Positions 1 to 9,333 are shown, counted from the first letter of the stretch. The stretch: DNA of 64,000 nt from Halobacillus sp. A1 (GCF_024189295.1 NZ_JAIZEN010000008.1:62001-126000), one strand, 5' to 3'. Numbers and translations are program-made. The notes: generated from the letters alone by a model not told the origin.

Positions 1-8
1 GAGTTTCT

Positions 9-605
9 ATGATAATCGAAGAGGAATGGTTCAAGGATCATGATATGAGTAAATTGGTCAAAGGAGCTGTAGTGCCAAGGCCGGTTGCCTGGGTCTCTAC
101 AGTGAGTAGGGGTGGCATTCGAAATCTTGCCCCTTTCAGCTTTTTCACTGTCGCTTCTATGGATCCGATTACACTATGTTTTTCTATCGGCAGAGTGGAA
201 AGAGAAAAAGATACACTCGTGAACATTCGTGATACCGGTGATTTTGTCATCAACATTGTCTCAGAATCGTTGGCTAACCAAATGCATATCAGCAGCAAAT
301 CCTACGGGCGGGAAGAAGACGAATTTTTTAAAGCAGGGACCAGGGGTGAAGAAAGTGTGAGAGTAACCGCTCCTCGAGCTGCTAACGCTCCCATAAGTTT
401 TGAGTGTAAGTTGGATAAAATCATCGAAGTGGGTTCCAGTGACCTCATTTTAGGAAAAGTCGTTTGTTATCATATTAAAGATGACTTGCTCATTCCAGGG
501 GACAAAGTCGACCCTTACAAACTGGCACCTGTGGGAAGAATGGCTGGAGATTACAGTTTTATTCGTGAATTTTATCGCCTGCCTAACAGTAACTTACCTA
601 AATAA
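9..605 (+). CDS. Flavin reductase-like domain (flavoredoxin) protein
   Basis: A 198-residue protein with the FMN-binding split-barrel pattern of the flavin reductase-like family: an N-terminal VPRPVAWVST segment, then NLAPFSFFT and the downstream FVINIVSE region. Members bind FMN and either reduce flavin or act as flavoredoxins in the cytoplasm; the substrate here cannot be told. The ATG at 9 gives the usual family N-terminus, but the ribosome binding site lies at or beyond the window edge. It stands alone; the next gene is convergent and separated by repeat DNA. Confidence 0.85.
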   Translation: MIIEEEWFKDHDMSKLVKGAVVPRPVAWVSTVSRGGIRNLAPFSFFTVASMDPITLCFSIGRVEREKDTLVNIRDTGDFVINIVSESLANQMHISSKSYGREEDEFFKAGTRGEESVRVTAPRAANAPISFECKLDKIIEVGSSDLILGKVVCYHIKDDLLIPGDKVDPYKLAPVGRMAGDYSFIREFYRLPNSNLPK

Positions 606-640
606 CAGGTTTGAAACGGTTTCTGTTCTTAAGAATGGAG

Positions 641-680
641 GTTGAAGGACCGGGAAATCACTCGCTTTCCATGGGCGTAC
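641..680. repeat. Truncated copy of the dispersed nested palindrome
   Basis: Left arm (gaaggaccgggaaat) plus the start of the core (CTCGCTTTCCATGGGCGTAC) of the repeat family; everything to the right of the core start is lost. It most resembles the copy at 45046-45306. The DNA from 690 to 843 that follows shows no gene or clear structure. Confidence 0.7.
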
Positions 681-843
681 TAAGATGCTAAAGAGTTGCA
701 ACAGGGTTTTGAGCTTTTTTTAGAAAAGGTTCAGTACCTGCTGCTCGGAACACTGTCTAGTCCTTCGGTTATTTTCTTCTAAACAGCCATTTTAACCATG
801 CTAGAAAATTTGTCACATGAGAGTTTTATTCTTACATTTCTAA

Positions 844-1011
844 TTCCGTCACTCAATATTATAGTTAGGTGGTTTTAGGAAGGGGCGAGACTCCTGTGGG
901 AAGAGAGTGATTGGTGAGATCCCGGAAGGCGAAGCCTGAGGAAGCTCACTGCACTCCCACGGAAAGCGAGCCCCTTCCTGAAACCACCTTTTACTCAACA
1001 CAATGACGGAA
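844..1011. repeat. Complete nested inverted repeat, ggtggttttagg subtype
   Basis: Outer arms TTCCGTCA (844-851) and TGACGGAA (1004-1011), then 19-nt inner arms at 867-885 and 971-989 that pair with one mismatch, enclosing the core gagactcctgtggga...ggtgagatcccgg...ggaagctcactgc...ggaaagcgag. This is the best uninterrupted example of the subtype split by the insertion sequence near 45.8 kb, and serves as its empty-site reference. Confidence 0.9.
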
Positions 1012-1094
1012 CAGTGAAGTCGAATAGTAGAGTCTTCCTTATAACTGGAATATCATTCGATAACTCTTTTATAAAAAATCAGCTGCGTTTAACG

Positions 1095-1133
1095 TAAAAA
1101 AACCCACCAGTCTCGAGTTGAGACTGGTGGGTT
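1095..1133 (-). terminator. Rho-independent terminator of the PCYCGC lipoprotein gene
   Basis: A perfect 14-bp stem (1101-1114 with 1120-1133, loop gagtt) followed on the minus strand by a run of seven T. It lies just downstream of the minus-strand stop codon at 1146. Confidence 0.92.
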
Positions 1134-1145
1134 GATTTCTTACCG

Positions 1146-1640
1146 TTATACTTCTGGAGTAGGTGTAGGGTCTGCATACCCTTTTTCATACTTCTCATCT
1201 ATATCTTCACGAATGTCTTCCACAGATTTGCCGTCCTGGTGATCGACGATAGCTTGAGCTGCAATCTCTAAACAAACTCCGCATTTTGTTCCATGATCAT
1301 CCCAGACAAGCGATCCATCCTCATGATTTTCAGAAATGAAGCAATCATAATTATCACGATGTCCGGCCGTTTCTCCACAGCCGCAATAGCATGGCATTTG
1401 TTCCAGTAAATCTTTGTTTTTAGAAACAGCAAAGTAAATGTCCTGGACTTCCTCGGGTTTTTCTTCTAAGAAAGCTGGCTGGACGTCTAGACTTGAGGTT
1501 TCTTCACGTATATCTCCATTTTCAGTAGTTTCATGGGTATGGCCATCATGATCATCTGCGGACTCATCCTTATCTTCGGCACATCCTGCCAAAAAGGTGG
1601 ATAGTAACAAACTGACAACTATAAAAAGCTTTATTTTCAA
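1146..1640 (-). CDS. Lipoprotein with PCYCGC motif
   Basis: A 164-residue predicted lipoprotein. The signal peptide ends in a LAGC lipobox (lipidated Cys20), followed by a His/Asp/Glu-rich linker (DDHDGHTHE) and the PCYCGCG motif (Cys84, 86, 88) with further conserved cysteines (NYDCF, TKCGVCLE) of the PCYCGC family. The family has no proven function; the Cys and His content suggests metal handling at the outer membrane face (inference). The start is TTG, chosen because AGGAGGAAG lies just upstream and no ATG exists before the signal peptide. Confidence 0.85.
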   Translation of the reverse strand: MKIKLFIVVSLLLSTFLAGCAEDKDESADDHDGHTHETTENGDIREETSSLDVQPAFLEEKPEEVQDIYFAVSKNKDLLEQMPCYCGCGETAGHRDNYDCFISENHEDGSLVWDDHGTKCGVCLEIAAQAIVDHQDGKSVEDIREDIDEKYEKGYADPTPTPEV

Positions 1641-1742
1641 TAAGATCTTCCTCCTATTATATAAATCTCCTCTATAATAGTTGGAACGAGGAGAAAGTAC
1701 AAGGTCGTTTGGACCTATGAAACGAGAAGCAAATTCATGTAC

Positions 1743-3377
1743 TCATTTGCCAAAAGAAGATAAAAACTTCACCCGGTCCCCCATTGGCGGGACACGATCA
1801 TCCACTAGTGCGATCTCCAATATGGCGGGTCCATTTTGATAGAGTAACTTTTCGATAGATTCCTGTTCCAAATCTTCCATCTTATCTACGCGGGTACTCG
1901 GGATTCCCATAGTAAGCGCTAAAGCAGAAATATCGACAGGCTCCTGTGCGAAGCGTTCGTGGGCTCTTTGATACTGGAGAGAGTGCCCATGATGCACCAT
2001 TCCTAATCTAGCGTTGTTCATCACAACAAATAAGACGGGGATATTATACTCCTTGGCTGTGAGTAGTTCCATTCCATGCATGAAAAAGCATCCATCCCCG
2101 GTTATACTGACAGTCGGCCGGTCGGGGTCTGCTAGTTTGGCTCCGATTCCACTGCCAATTCCGCTCCCCATAGCTCCAAAATGAACATTGATATCAAAGC
2201 TGTCCGTTTCTAAAACGTTCATATGGTGGATGACATATGCCATGAATTCTCCTATATCAATTGTATAGCGTGTATCCACAGGCAGTAAATCCTGCAATCG
2301 CAGCAGCGCGTTCTTCGTACTGAACTCATCTGTTAAAGTCTCAAAATCCCTGCGGGCAAGGGGAGGGGGAATGCGCTCATACCCTAAAAGGTGAAGTTCT
2401 TCATTAATAGCTGAAAGGGCGATATCAATATCTCCGAGCACAGGCAGATCGACTGGATATTTTCTATTGAATACTTCTTGGTCAAAATCTATTTGGATCA
2501 TCGTTTTATCTTTAGTGATATTTGGATTGTAATTGTTTGTGGCTGTTTCTCCCAGGCTGGAACCTGCAATGAGCACAGTATCGAAATCGCCTTGATTGAT
2601 AAGGTCGGAAGCTTGTTCATGACCTGCAAAACCGAAGATCCCTTTTCGTAAAGGATGATCGTCAGGAATAAGTCCTTTTGCTTGAGGTGAGGTGACGATC
2701 GGCCAATTCAGTATTTCTGCTAATTCAATGAGCTGGGGCACTGCACTGCGAATGCCCTGGCCGGCAAAGATATAGCCTTTTCGACTGGAAGCTAATTGTT
2801 GGACAGCTTCTTCTATAGTTTTGTGATCAGGTAGAATCGGTGTTCTTTTCGGAAATGGAGGCAGGGGAACAGGCTCCATATTTTGCAGCTGCACGTCAAT
2901 CGGCATAGCGATATGGACAGGGCCGGGGACTCCGGATAAAGCGATTTCTACAGCTTTATGGACTTCTTCAAGTAATTTATCGGCATTGTCTACTCGTTTA
3001 CTATACTTTGTCACCGGTTCAAAGATCGGGTGGGCATCAAGCTCTTGAGAAGCGTTTAATCCCACAGTACTTACAGGTACAGATCCAGTTATAAAAAGGA
3101 TCGGTAAATGTTCTCGCATCGCATTAGCTGCACCAGTCACCAGGTTTGTGCCACCAGGACCGCTGCTGCCGATACATACGGCTAGCTCTTTGGAATATTT
3201 GGCATAGGCTGCTGCCATATAAGAAGCTGCACCTTCATGTTTTGTCACGATCGGTGTAATTTCAGGGGTTTCATACAATTCATCAAAAAATGCGTTGACT
3301 GAACCAGCAGGAATCCCGAAAATATAAGAAACATCTCCACTCTTCAAGTAATCCACTACCGCTTTAGCTGATTTCAT
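1743..3377 (-). CDS. Acetolactate synthase-like thiamine pyrophosphate enzyme
   Basis: A 544-residue protein with the three-domain layout of the acetolactate synthase / pyruvate oxidase family: N-terminal pyrimidine domain with the catalytic Glu in TKHEGAA, central FAD/DHS-like domain, and C-terminal pyrophosphate domain with ITGDGCF followed by VVMNN, the metal-TPP motif. It likely carries out decarboxylation and ligation of a 2-keto acid. No ilvN regulatory subunit or other branched-chain genes are adjacent, so it is probably catabolic or specialised rather than the biosynthetic IlvB. It follows the GGDEF-EAL gene by 29 bp and has GAGGAG before its ATG. Confidence 0.8.
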   Translation of the reverse strand: MKSAKAVVDYLKSGDVSYIFGIPAGSVNAFFDELYETPEITPIVTKHEGAASYMAAAYAKYSKELAVCIGSSGPGGTNLVTGAANAMREHLPILFITGSVPVSTVGLNASQELDAHPIFEPVTKYSKRVDNADKLLEEVHKAVEIALSGVPGPVHIAMPIDVQLQNMEPVPLPPFPKRTPILPDHKTIEEAVQQLASSRKGYIFAGQGIRSAVPQLIELAEILNWPIVTSPQAKGLIPDDHPLRKGIFGFAGHEQASDLINQGDFDTVLIAGSSLGETATNNYNPNITKDKTMIQIDFDQEVFNRKYPVDLPVLGDIDIALSAINEELHLLGYERIPPPLARRDFETLTDEFSTKNALLRLQDLLPVDTRYTIDIGEFMAYVIHHMNVLETDSFDINVHFGAMGSGIGSGIGAKLADPDRPTVSITGDGCFFMHGMELLTAKEYNIPVLFVVMNNARLGMVHHGHSLQYQRAHERFAQEPVDISALALTMGIPSTRVDKMEDLEQESIEKLLYQNGPAILEIALVDDRVPPMGDRVKFLSSFGK

Positions 3378-3406
3378 TACGGATCTCCTCGCTTTAAATT
3401 GGATAG

Positions 3407-6199
3407 TTATCGAATGTAAATCTGATGAATAACATCTTCGGCTTTTAAGGGGCGGCTAAAATAATAGCCTTGTATAAGGTAACACCCATGTTCCGTCAAA
3501 TAATCGAGCTGTTCTTTCTTTTCAACACCTTCAGCTAGCACGTTGAGCTTTAGACTGTTCCCGAGTGTGATGATCGTGTTGGTTATTGCAGCGTTATTTG
3601 GATTATCAGGAAGTTCATCAATGAATGTTTTATCGATTTTTAACGTATCGACTGGGAAGTCTTTCAAATATCCTAAGGATGAATAGCCTGTTCCAAAATC
3701 ATCGATGGATATTTTTACACCTAAGTCCTTGAGGTCGTGGATGATTCTTAAAGTCTTTTCTGTGTTGTGGATAATTAAGTTTTCGGTCAGCTCAAGCTCT
3801 AGACAAGGAGCTGGCAAGTCAGTTTCTTCCAGTATTGTTTTAACATTGGCCACTAAGTCTTCCTGGTTGAATTGTTGAGGTGACAAGTTCACGGAAACGG
3901 AAAGGTGATCTAGCCCTTGATTATGCCATTCTTTCCCTTGTTCACAAGCTTTCCTTAAAATCCATTCTCCCATGGGAATAATTAATCCTGTTTCCTCAGC
4001 CAGCGGGATGAAATCCTTTGGCTTCATTATTCCTTTCTGAGGTCGATGCCAGCGTAGGAGAGCTTCCACACCAAACATTTGACTTTTCGTAGCATCATAC
4101 TTTGGTTGATAAACAACGGTCAGCTCATCATTTTGTAAAGCTTTGTACAAGTCATTTTCAAGCTCTACACTTCCCAAGCTACGGTCTTCTAGGTTAGGAT
4201 CATACAGTTGGAATTGATTTCCTGATAGCTTCTTCGCCTTATACATGGCGACATCAGCATATTTGATCAGCTGTTCAGAGCTCGTTCCATTTTCGGGGAA
4301 CATGCTGATTCCGATACTTGTTTTCACGGACACTTCTTGTCCATTGATGTGAAAAGGATCGGAGAAAACGCAAAGCACTTCACGAGCGTAGTCCTTCACC
4401 CCTGTTTTATTTTCCAAGTTAGGAACGAGAATGATAAACTCGTCTCCTCCTTGTCTGGACACCGTAGCTTCTTTAGGGAGACGGTGGATCAGCCGATCAG
4501 CTATTTTCTTTAATACACGATCTCCGAAGGTGTGGCCGAATGTATCGTTGATTTTTTTGAAGCGGTCTACGTCTAAAAATAGAACACCTAGTGATCTTCC
4601 GGACGATTCAGCGTAATTCAAAGCCTGATGGAGTCTGTCCTGGAATAATACACGGTTAGGCAGGTTCGTGACACTGTCATAGTAGGCATGATATTTAATT
4701 TTCTCTTCCATTTGCTTGCGACTCGTTATGTCTTTGAAAGTCACTACATACCCGACCGTTTCATTTTTTTCAATTTGAGGAGTGATGACAAATTCCACAG
4801 GGAAGCGGCTGCGATCTTTTTTAAAGAAATATTCCTCTGCTCTGTCTTGATCAACTTCCTTTTGAAGTTTGGGGGAGAACATACCAGTCTGCTCGTCTCT
4901 ACATCCTTCCAAAATATTATGGCAAGGCTGGCCAATCAGCTCACTTTCTTCTTCGTATCCCAGAATTTTAGTTGCGGATGGGTTACAGAAAGTGATCTTG
5001 CCCGTCAAATCAAGGCCAAATATACCTTCTCCTGCGGAATTAAGAATCAGTTCCTTTTCTCTGCCGATCTGCTTCACTTCACTAATTACTTGCTGAAGTT
5101 CTCTATTCTTTTCTGTCAATTCCGATGTTCTTTCCGAAATGATCAGTTCTTGCTTCTCAATATATAAAAGGTAGGATAGGACGGGTGCGGTCGCATCTAC
5201 AATGGATTCAGCCAATTGCATAGCGGATTTAGGATAAACGCGGCCTTTCTCTTTTAAATTCACGATGGCGATTGTGCCAAGAACACTGCCGGCAGCAATC
5301 ATAGGGATCATGTACATTCCTTTGATACCGAATCTCCGGCAGGCTTCGTGATTGGGACGTGGGTCGTTCAGGGTGTCACCTATGAATATAGGTTTTTTAT
5401 TTTGAAGAACTTCTTGAAAGACTAAATCCTTTTTGAAATCGACGGCAAGGTGGCGGTGAGTTCTTTTCCAAGCTTCTTCTGACCATTCACTATCCTTACT
5501 CAGGCTTGTAGGATTGATGTGACGATGGGCTACAGGATCCAGGAGGTGGGCTCCGATATTAGGGTTTTTAAGGACTTCGCCGAGATATTTAAAACTCTTA
5601 TCCATGACTTCCTTAAGGGAAGAGCATAATGATAAATCCCGGGTCACGTTCAATAAAAGTTGTTTATCTGCGATAAGCGATTCTTTTTTAGTTAAGTCAT
5701 TAGAGTTTCGCACAGCTACAGCAGCCATATTAACGTAAGCTTTAATAGACTCAATCTCGGAATCTGTCAGATTCATGGGAATGCCATAATCAAATAAGAA
5801 TACAAGACCGAATAATTCCTCTTCGTAATCCATAGGAAGAACGAGTAGAGATTTGATTCCGAATCCTTTAACAGCTCGTGGATCCGGTCTGGAATCTTTT
5901 GATGTGTCCGGAATATAAATGGCTTGCTTCTTTTCTATTACTTCTTTTGCAAGATGGTCATGTGCTGTATCGACAACGTGCATATCTAATGTCATGCCAT
6001 TGATAAGCTCAGGTTTACCGACAAATCCACGGTATGTGCCATCTTCTTGAGGCAGGTATATGCCGACTGAATCACAGCGGACGATTTCTTCCGATATGGC
6101 TGTGACTACATGCTCCAAAACTTCTCTTAATTCTAAGTTCGTATTGATTAATTTTGTGATTTGAGCGAGCCGGGAGTATCTCGTCTGTTCATTGGACAT
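3407..6199 (-). CDS. GAF-GAF-PAS-GGDEF-EAL cyclic di-GMP protein
   Basis: A 930-residue cytoplasmic signalling protein. Two GAF domains (about 20-165 and 190-345), a coiled coil (345-380), PAS (385-495), GGDEF (505-665) and EAL (680-925). The GGDEF motif is intact (residues 584-588) and the EAL signature EALLRW (712-717) with DDFGTGYSS is intact, so both synthesis and hydrolysis of cyclic di-GMP are possible. The inhibitory RxxD site that normally precedes GGDEF by five residues reads PKEA, so product inhibition should be absent. No transmembrane segment is visible. GGAGGGATAAAT precedes the ATG. It is probably co-transcribed with the downstream thiamine pyrophosphate enzyme. Confidence 0.93.
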   Translation of the reverse strand: MSNEQTRYSRLAQITKLINTNLELREVLEHVVTAISEEIVRCDSVGIYLPQEDGTYRGFVGKPELINGMTLDMHVVDTAHDHLAKEVIEKKQAIYIPDTSKDSRPDPRAVKGFGIKSLLVLPMDYEEELFGLVFLFDYGIPMNLTDSEIESIKAYVNMAAVAVRNSNDLTKKESLIADKQLLLNVTRDLSLCSSLKEVMDKSFKYLGEVLKNPNIGAHLLDPVAHRHINPTSLSKDSEWSEEAWKRTHRHLAVDFKKDLVFQEVLQNKKPIFIGDTLNDPRPNHEACRRFGIKGMYMIPMIAAGSVLGTIAIVNLKEKGRVYPKSAMQLAESIVDATAPVLSYLLYIEKQELIISERTSELTEKNRELQQVISEVKQIGREKELILNSAGEGIFGLDLTGKITFCNPSATKILGYEEESELIGQPCHNILEGCRDEQTGMFSPKLQKEVDQDRAEEYFFKKDRSRFPVEFVITPQIEKNETVGYVVTFKDITSRKQMEEKIKYHAYYDSVTNLPNRVLFQDRLHQALNYAESSGRSLGVLFLDVDRFKKINDTFGHTFGDRVLKKIADRLIHRLPKEATVSRQGGDEFIILVPNLENKTGVKDYAREVLCVFSDPFHINGQEVSVKTSIGISMFPENGTSSEQLIKYADVAMYKAKKLSGNQFQLYDPNLEDRSLGSVELENDLYKALQNDELTVVYQPKYDATKSQMFGVEALLRWHRPQKGIMKPKDFIPLAEETGLIIPMGEWILRKACEQGKEWHNQGLDHLSVSVNLSPQQFNQEDLVANVKTILEETDLPAPCLELELTENLIIHNTEKTLRIIHDLKDLGVKISIDDFGTGYSSLGYLKDFPVDTLKIDKTFIDELPDNPNNAAITNTIITLGNSLKLNVLAEGVEKKEQLDYLTEHGCYLIQGYYFSRPLKAEDVIHQIYIR

Positions 6200-6289
6200 A
6201 TTTATCCCTCCATAACCATAATGCTTGAAAAATAACGAACCCCTTTCACTATTTAAGTGAAGTATGTATTTATTGTATCGGCAAGAATA

Positions 6290-6336
6290 AACAAAATGTG
6301 AGTATAGAAAGAATTCATTTGTTCTTCTATACTCAC
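6290..6336 (-). terminator. Terminator downstream of chrA
   Basis: A 12-bp perfect stem (6298-6309 with 6325-6336) followed on the minus strand by ATTTTGTTTATT, close behind the chrA stop codon. The T-tract is interrupted, so strength is uncertain. Confidence 0.7.
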
Positions 6337-6348
6337 AATCTATTACAA

Positions 6349-7530
6349 TTATATCAAATTAACGACAAACCCTGCACTTATTCCTAATAATACTACAGCC
6401 CAGGCAGGAACTTTAAAAAAGTGAAGACTGACAAACAAAACAGCTGCCAGCGCAAAATCAGAATTTGATGTGATGGCACTTGTGAAAACCGGATCATAAA
6501 AAGCAGCAAGAAGAATTCCCACGACACTTGCATTCACACCCATGAGTAAACCTTGGAATTTGGCACGCTTTCTCAGTTCATTCAAGAAAGGCAGGGCAGC
6601 AATCAAAAATAAAAATGATGGAAGAAAGATAGCAATCGTTGCTACAACAGCTCCTGATATTCCTTCGATCATTGTTCCTAAATAACTTGCGAACGTGAAC
6701 AAGGGTCCTGGTACAGCTTGAGCCATGCCATACCCCGCCAGGAAATCTCCTGAATTGATCCATCCAGTAGGCACTACTTCGCGTTCAATCATCGGCAGAA
6801 CTACGTGTCCTCCGCCAAATACAAGTGATCCAACCCGAAAGAACGTATCAAAAAGTTGGAGCAGCATATTGTCGGTAGCGCGCGACAAGATAGGCAGGAT
6901 AGCTAAAAGTCCTGCAAGAACAGTAAGCGAAATCGCTCCAGCTTTTTTGGAAAACGTGACAGGAAAAGGTTCTGCTTTCGTGTTCGCTATTTGGGAAAAC
7001 AATTTCAAGCCTATTAATCCTGCCACTAATATAATAGCGATTTGCATCCAGGCCGAAGGGAAAAGCAGCATGATAGAGGCAGCAGCAATAGCCATAGCTA
7101 TTCTGCTCGTATCAGGAGTTAATTTTTTACCTAAACCGATTAATGCATGCAGTACTACAGCTGCCGCAACGACTTTAAGGCTCTGAATGAAGCCCGCATC
7201 GCCAAGGTCGTAGGACTGGTACAGAAGTGCAAAGAAAATCAGTACAAGAATGGAGGGGACCGTAAATCCAAGAAAAGAAACGATCCCGCCTAAAAGTCCT
7301 CCCCGCAGCATGCCGATGGCGATGCCCACCTGACTGCTGGCAGGGCCAGGCAGGAACTGGCATAAAGCTATGATGTCAGCGTAGGTCTTATCATCCAGCC
7401 ATTTTTTACGATCGACATATTCGTCCTTAAAGTACGCAAGGTGAGCGACAGGCCCGCCAAACGAAGTGAGTCCCAGTTTAGTAGATGCAAATAAGATCTC
7501 TTTTAATGATCCTTTATGTTTCTTCAACAT
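6349..7530 (-). CDS. chrA: Chromate transporter, two-domain CHR family
   Basis: A 393-residue polytopic membrane protein with two homologous CHR halves. The first contains LGLTSFGGPVAHLAYF and CQFLPGPASSQ, the second FRVGSLVFGGGHVVLPM and AQAVPGPLFTFASY, which are the paired signatures of long-chain ChrA proteins. The family exports chromate or related oxyanions in some members, but many are uncharacterised. It overlaps the PadR gene by 7 bp, so the two are translationally coupled and the regulator probably controls the pump. AGGAGGAATGA lies before the ATG. Confidence 0.88.
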   Translation of the reverse strand: MLKKHKGSLKEILFASTKLGLTSFGGPVAHLAYFKDEYVDRKKWLDDKTYADIIALCQFLPGPASSQVGIAIGMLRGGLLGGIVSFLGFTVPSILVLIFFALLYQSYDLGDAGFIQSLKVVAAAVVLHALIGLGKKLTPDTSRIAMAIAAASIMLLFPSAWMQIAIILVAGLIGLKLFSQIANTKAEPFPVTFSKKAGAISLTVLAGLLAILPILSRATDNMLLQLFDTFFRVGSLVFGGGHVVLPMIEREVVPTGWINSGDFLAGYGMAQAVPGPLFTFASYLGTMIEGISGAVVATIAIFLPSFLFLIAALPFLNELRKRAKFQGLLMGVNASVVGILLAAFYDPVFTSAITSNSDFALAAVLFVSLHFFKVPAWAVVLLGISAGFVVNLI

Positions 7531-7850
7531 TCATTCCTCCTCTTCCAGTCGTCATCTAATACTTCTTCAGCAAGCTCGCGAACTTGTTGTTTTCCTTCTT
7601 CAAGTACACGTCTGCCTTTCTCTGTAATGGTGTAATACTTGCGAATCTTACCGTTGACATTTTGTTCATACTTATCAAGCAGTTTGTTATCGTGAAGTGA
7701 CTTTAAGGCAGGGTATAGTGTACCCGGACTGATATCATACCCGTGGGAAGCCAGTTCTTCTATAAGAAAAGCTCCGTAAATAGGTTCCTCGTCTGCATGA
7801 TATAAGATATGGATTTTAATCGAACCGAGAAAAAAGTCCCTGAGCATCAT
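7524..7850 (-). CDS. PadR-family transcriptional regulator
   Basis: A 108-residue winged-helix protein of the PadR family, with the typical GAFLIEEL...SPGTLYPALKSL recognition helix and wing, then a C-terminal helix for dimerisation. It is the first gene of a two-gene unit with chrA. PadR proteins usually repress their own operon and are released by a small ligand; a palindrome 26 bp upstream (7877-7886) is the likely operator. The inducing ligand cannot be deduced. Confidence 0.88.
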   Translation of the reverse strand: MMLRDFFLGSIKIHILYHADEEPIYGAFLIEELASHGYDISPGTLYPALKSLHDNKLLDKYEQNVNGKIRKYYTITEKGRRVLEEGKQQVRELAEEVLDDDWKRRNEC

Positions 7851-7876
7851 ACCTGCCTCCTTATTTCGAAATTCGA

Positions 7877-7886
7877 TATCATGATA
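7877..7886 (-). promoter_or_regulatory. Candidate PadR operator
   Basis: Perfect 10-bp palindrome TATCATGATA immediately upstream of padR-chrA, in AT-rich DNA where the promoter should lie. Assignment to PadR rests on position only. Confidence 0.45.
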
Positions 7887-7909
7887 CGATAATGAATAGT
7901 AAAGTACAA

Positions 7910-7941
7910 TAAAAAATACGTAAACTAATAAAAAGTTTACG
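7910..7941 (-). terminator. Terminator of the siderophore-binding protein gene
   Basis: Eight-bp stem CGTAAACT/AGTTTACG (7919-7926 with 7934-7941) followed on the minus strand by TATTTTTT. Confidence 0.8.
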
Positions 7942-7957
7942 CATTCTTAACATTTCT

Positions 7958-8920
7958 TTATTCAGTTAAAGCTTCATTTACTGCATCTAATGTCATTTCA
8001 TGGGCGATAGCGCCATCGATTGTCCAGTGGCTGGGCTGATTCATTTCATATACTTGATCTTTTTCAACGGCAGGAATACTCTGCCAGACCGAACTGTCAT
8101 CAAGGATTTCAAAACCAGCTTCTGTTTCTTCCCCTATGAGAAAGACGTGGTCTGCATCAAGCTCGCCGAGTTTCTCTAGAGAGATAGGGTTCCATTGTTC
8201 TTCCTGTTCCAACCCTTCGACGAGTTCAGGCTGAGTCAACCCTACTTCATCATACAGAACTTCTGCTCCATAGCGAGTTGATTCAAATAAATAGAATTCT
8301 TCTCCGAGTGTCCATACAAAAGCAACGGACTCATCACCGACCGCTTCCTCCGTATTCGCTTTTACTTCTTCCACTTTCTCATCAAAGCTTGATAGAACTT
8401 CTTCAGCTTCGTCCTGCTTATTTAAGATTTCACCCATTTGAGTGAGCTGATCACGCCAGTTAGAGTTGACTTCGTCTTCATATACATAGGTCGGTGCAAT
8501 CTGTTCATATTCTTCATACGTCCCGTTTTGCAAAGAAGAAGGGGAGTTGAAGATGATGAGGTCAGGTTCCTGGTTCAAAGTTTCTTCTAAAGGCAAGTCC
8601 CATTCAATGGCAGGGACGCCTTCTAAATCGTCCTGCAGATAGTCGAGTGTATCTTCACCGATAGACCATTGAGCCACAGGTTCTTCCCCTAGAGCTACTA
8701 AAGAATCTTCTAAGTATGGGGCAAGGATGCGTTCAGGATTCGCTGGAATTGTTACTTCTCCAGATGCATGTTCCAGGGTACGTTCTTCTTCCGTGTTTTC
8801 TTCCGAAGCGTTGGTATCCTCTGATTCATTGGATTCCTCTGCATCTTCCTCGTTACTGCTGCAAGCGAACAGTGCAAGGATAAACAAAACACTGATTATG
8901 GATAATATACTTTTTTTCAT
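7958..8920 (-). CDS. Iron-siderophore ABC transporter substrate-binding lipoprotein
   Basis: A 320-residue lipoprotein (signal peptide ending LFAC) followed by a very acidic Ser/Glu/Asn linker and a class III periplasmic-type binding domain. It begins with EVTIPANPERI and has the long interdomain helix expected for FecB/FhuD-like proteins. It resembles Bacillus YfiY hydroxamate-siderophore receptors. The start is the ATG at 8920, behind AGGAGGAACGTCACG; a reading frame continuing to 8995 would run through the Fur box. It is divergent from the permease genes and should deliver ferric siderophore to them. Confidence 0.9.
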   Translation of the reverse strand: MKKSILSIISVLFILALFACSSNEEDAEESNESEDTNASEENTEEERTLEHASGEVTIPANPERILAPYLEDSLVALGEEPVAQWSIGEDTLDYLQDDLEGVPAIEWDLPLEETLNQEPDLIIFNSPSSLQNGTYEEYEQIAPTYVYEDEVNSNWRDQLTQMGEILNKQDEAEEVLSSFDEKVEEVKANTEEAVGDESVAFVWTLGEEFYLFESTRYGAEVLYDEVGLTQPELVEGLEQEEQWNPISLEKLGELDADHVFLIGEETEAGFEILDDSSVWQSIPAVEKDQVYEMNQPSHWTIDGAIAHEMTLDAVNEALTE

Positions 8921-8967
8921 CGTGACGTTCCTCCTGTTTAATTCGTAGTAGGACCTTCTGACGATAA

Positions 8968-8982
8968 TGATAATCATTTTCA
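8968..8982 (-). promoter_or_regulatory. Fur box for the binding-protein gene
   Basis: TGATAATCATTTTCA matches the Bacillus 7-1-7 Fur consensus TGATAATnATTATCA at 14 of 15 positions and lies 48 bp upstream of the ATG at 8920, where it would block transcription when iron is plentiful. Confidence 0.9.
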
Positions 8983-9013
8983 CTGAAAGAGTCAAGATTT
9001 ACTTATAAATTAC

Positions 9014-9241
9014 ACTGTTAAATTTCTTTGTTGATATTCATATAAGCTTCCTATTGTTGAAGACTAAGTTTTGAGACTTTTGTATGAGGAGATGGTGGCT
9101 TTAGAAAACGGATCGCTTTCCGTGGGCATGTGGTGAGCTTCCTCAGGCTTCGCCTTCCGGGATCTCACCTCTCATGTACATCCCACAGGAGTCTCACCGT
9201 TTTCTAAAGCCACCATACAATTGAAAGGTGCTCGAAACTCG
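9014..9241. repeat. Nested inverted repeat, full core
   Basis: Left terminal sequence CTGTTAAATTTCTTTGTTGA from 9014, a TTTTGAGAC/GCTCGAAAC outer pair, and perfect 18-bp inner arms (9094-9111 with 9197-9214, ggtggctttagaaaacgg) around the conserved core. It lies between the two divergent Fur-controlled transcription units. Confidence 0.88.
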
Positions 9242-9333
9242 TGAAAATACAGGGAGTTTTATAACTGAAAATGCTATAACCAGGGCACTGGAGTTTAAGC
9301 TCACACGATTATTAAGATGATTCTATTAAGCTA

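Noticed and set aside
844-1011. Palindromic repeats as CRISPR units
   Set aside because: Copies are isolated, not tandem, with no spacers of regular length and no cas genes.
8921-8995. N-terminal extension of the siderophore-binding protein
   Set aside because: It would translate the ribosome site and the Fur box; the ATG at 8920 begins a normal lipoprotein signal peptide.
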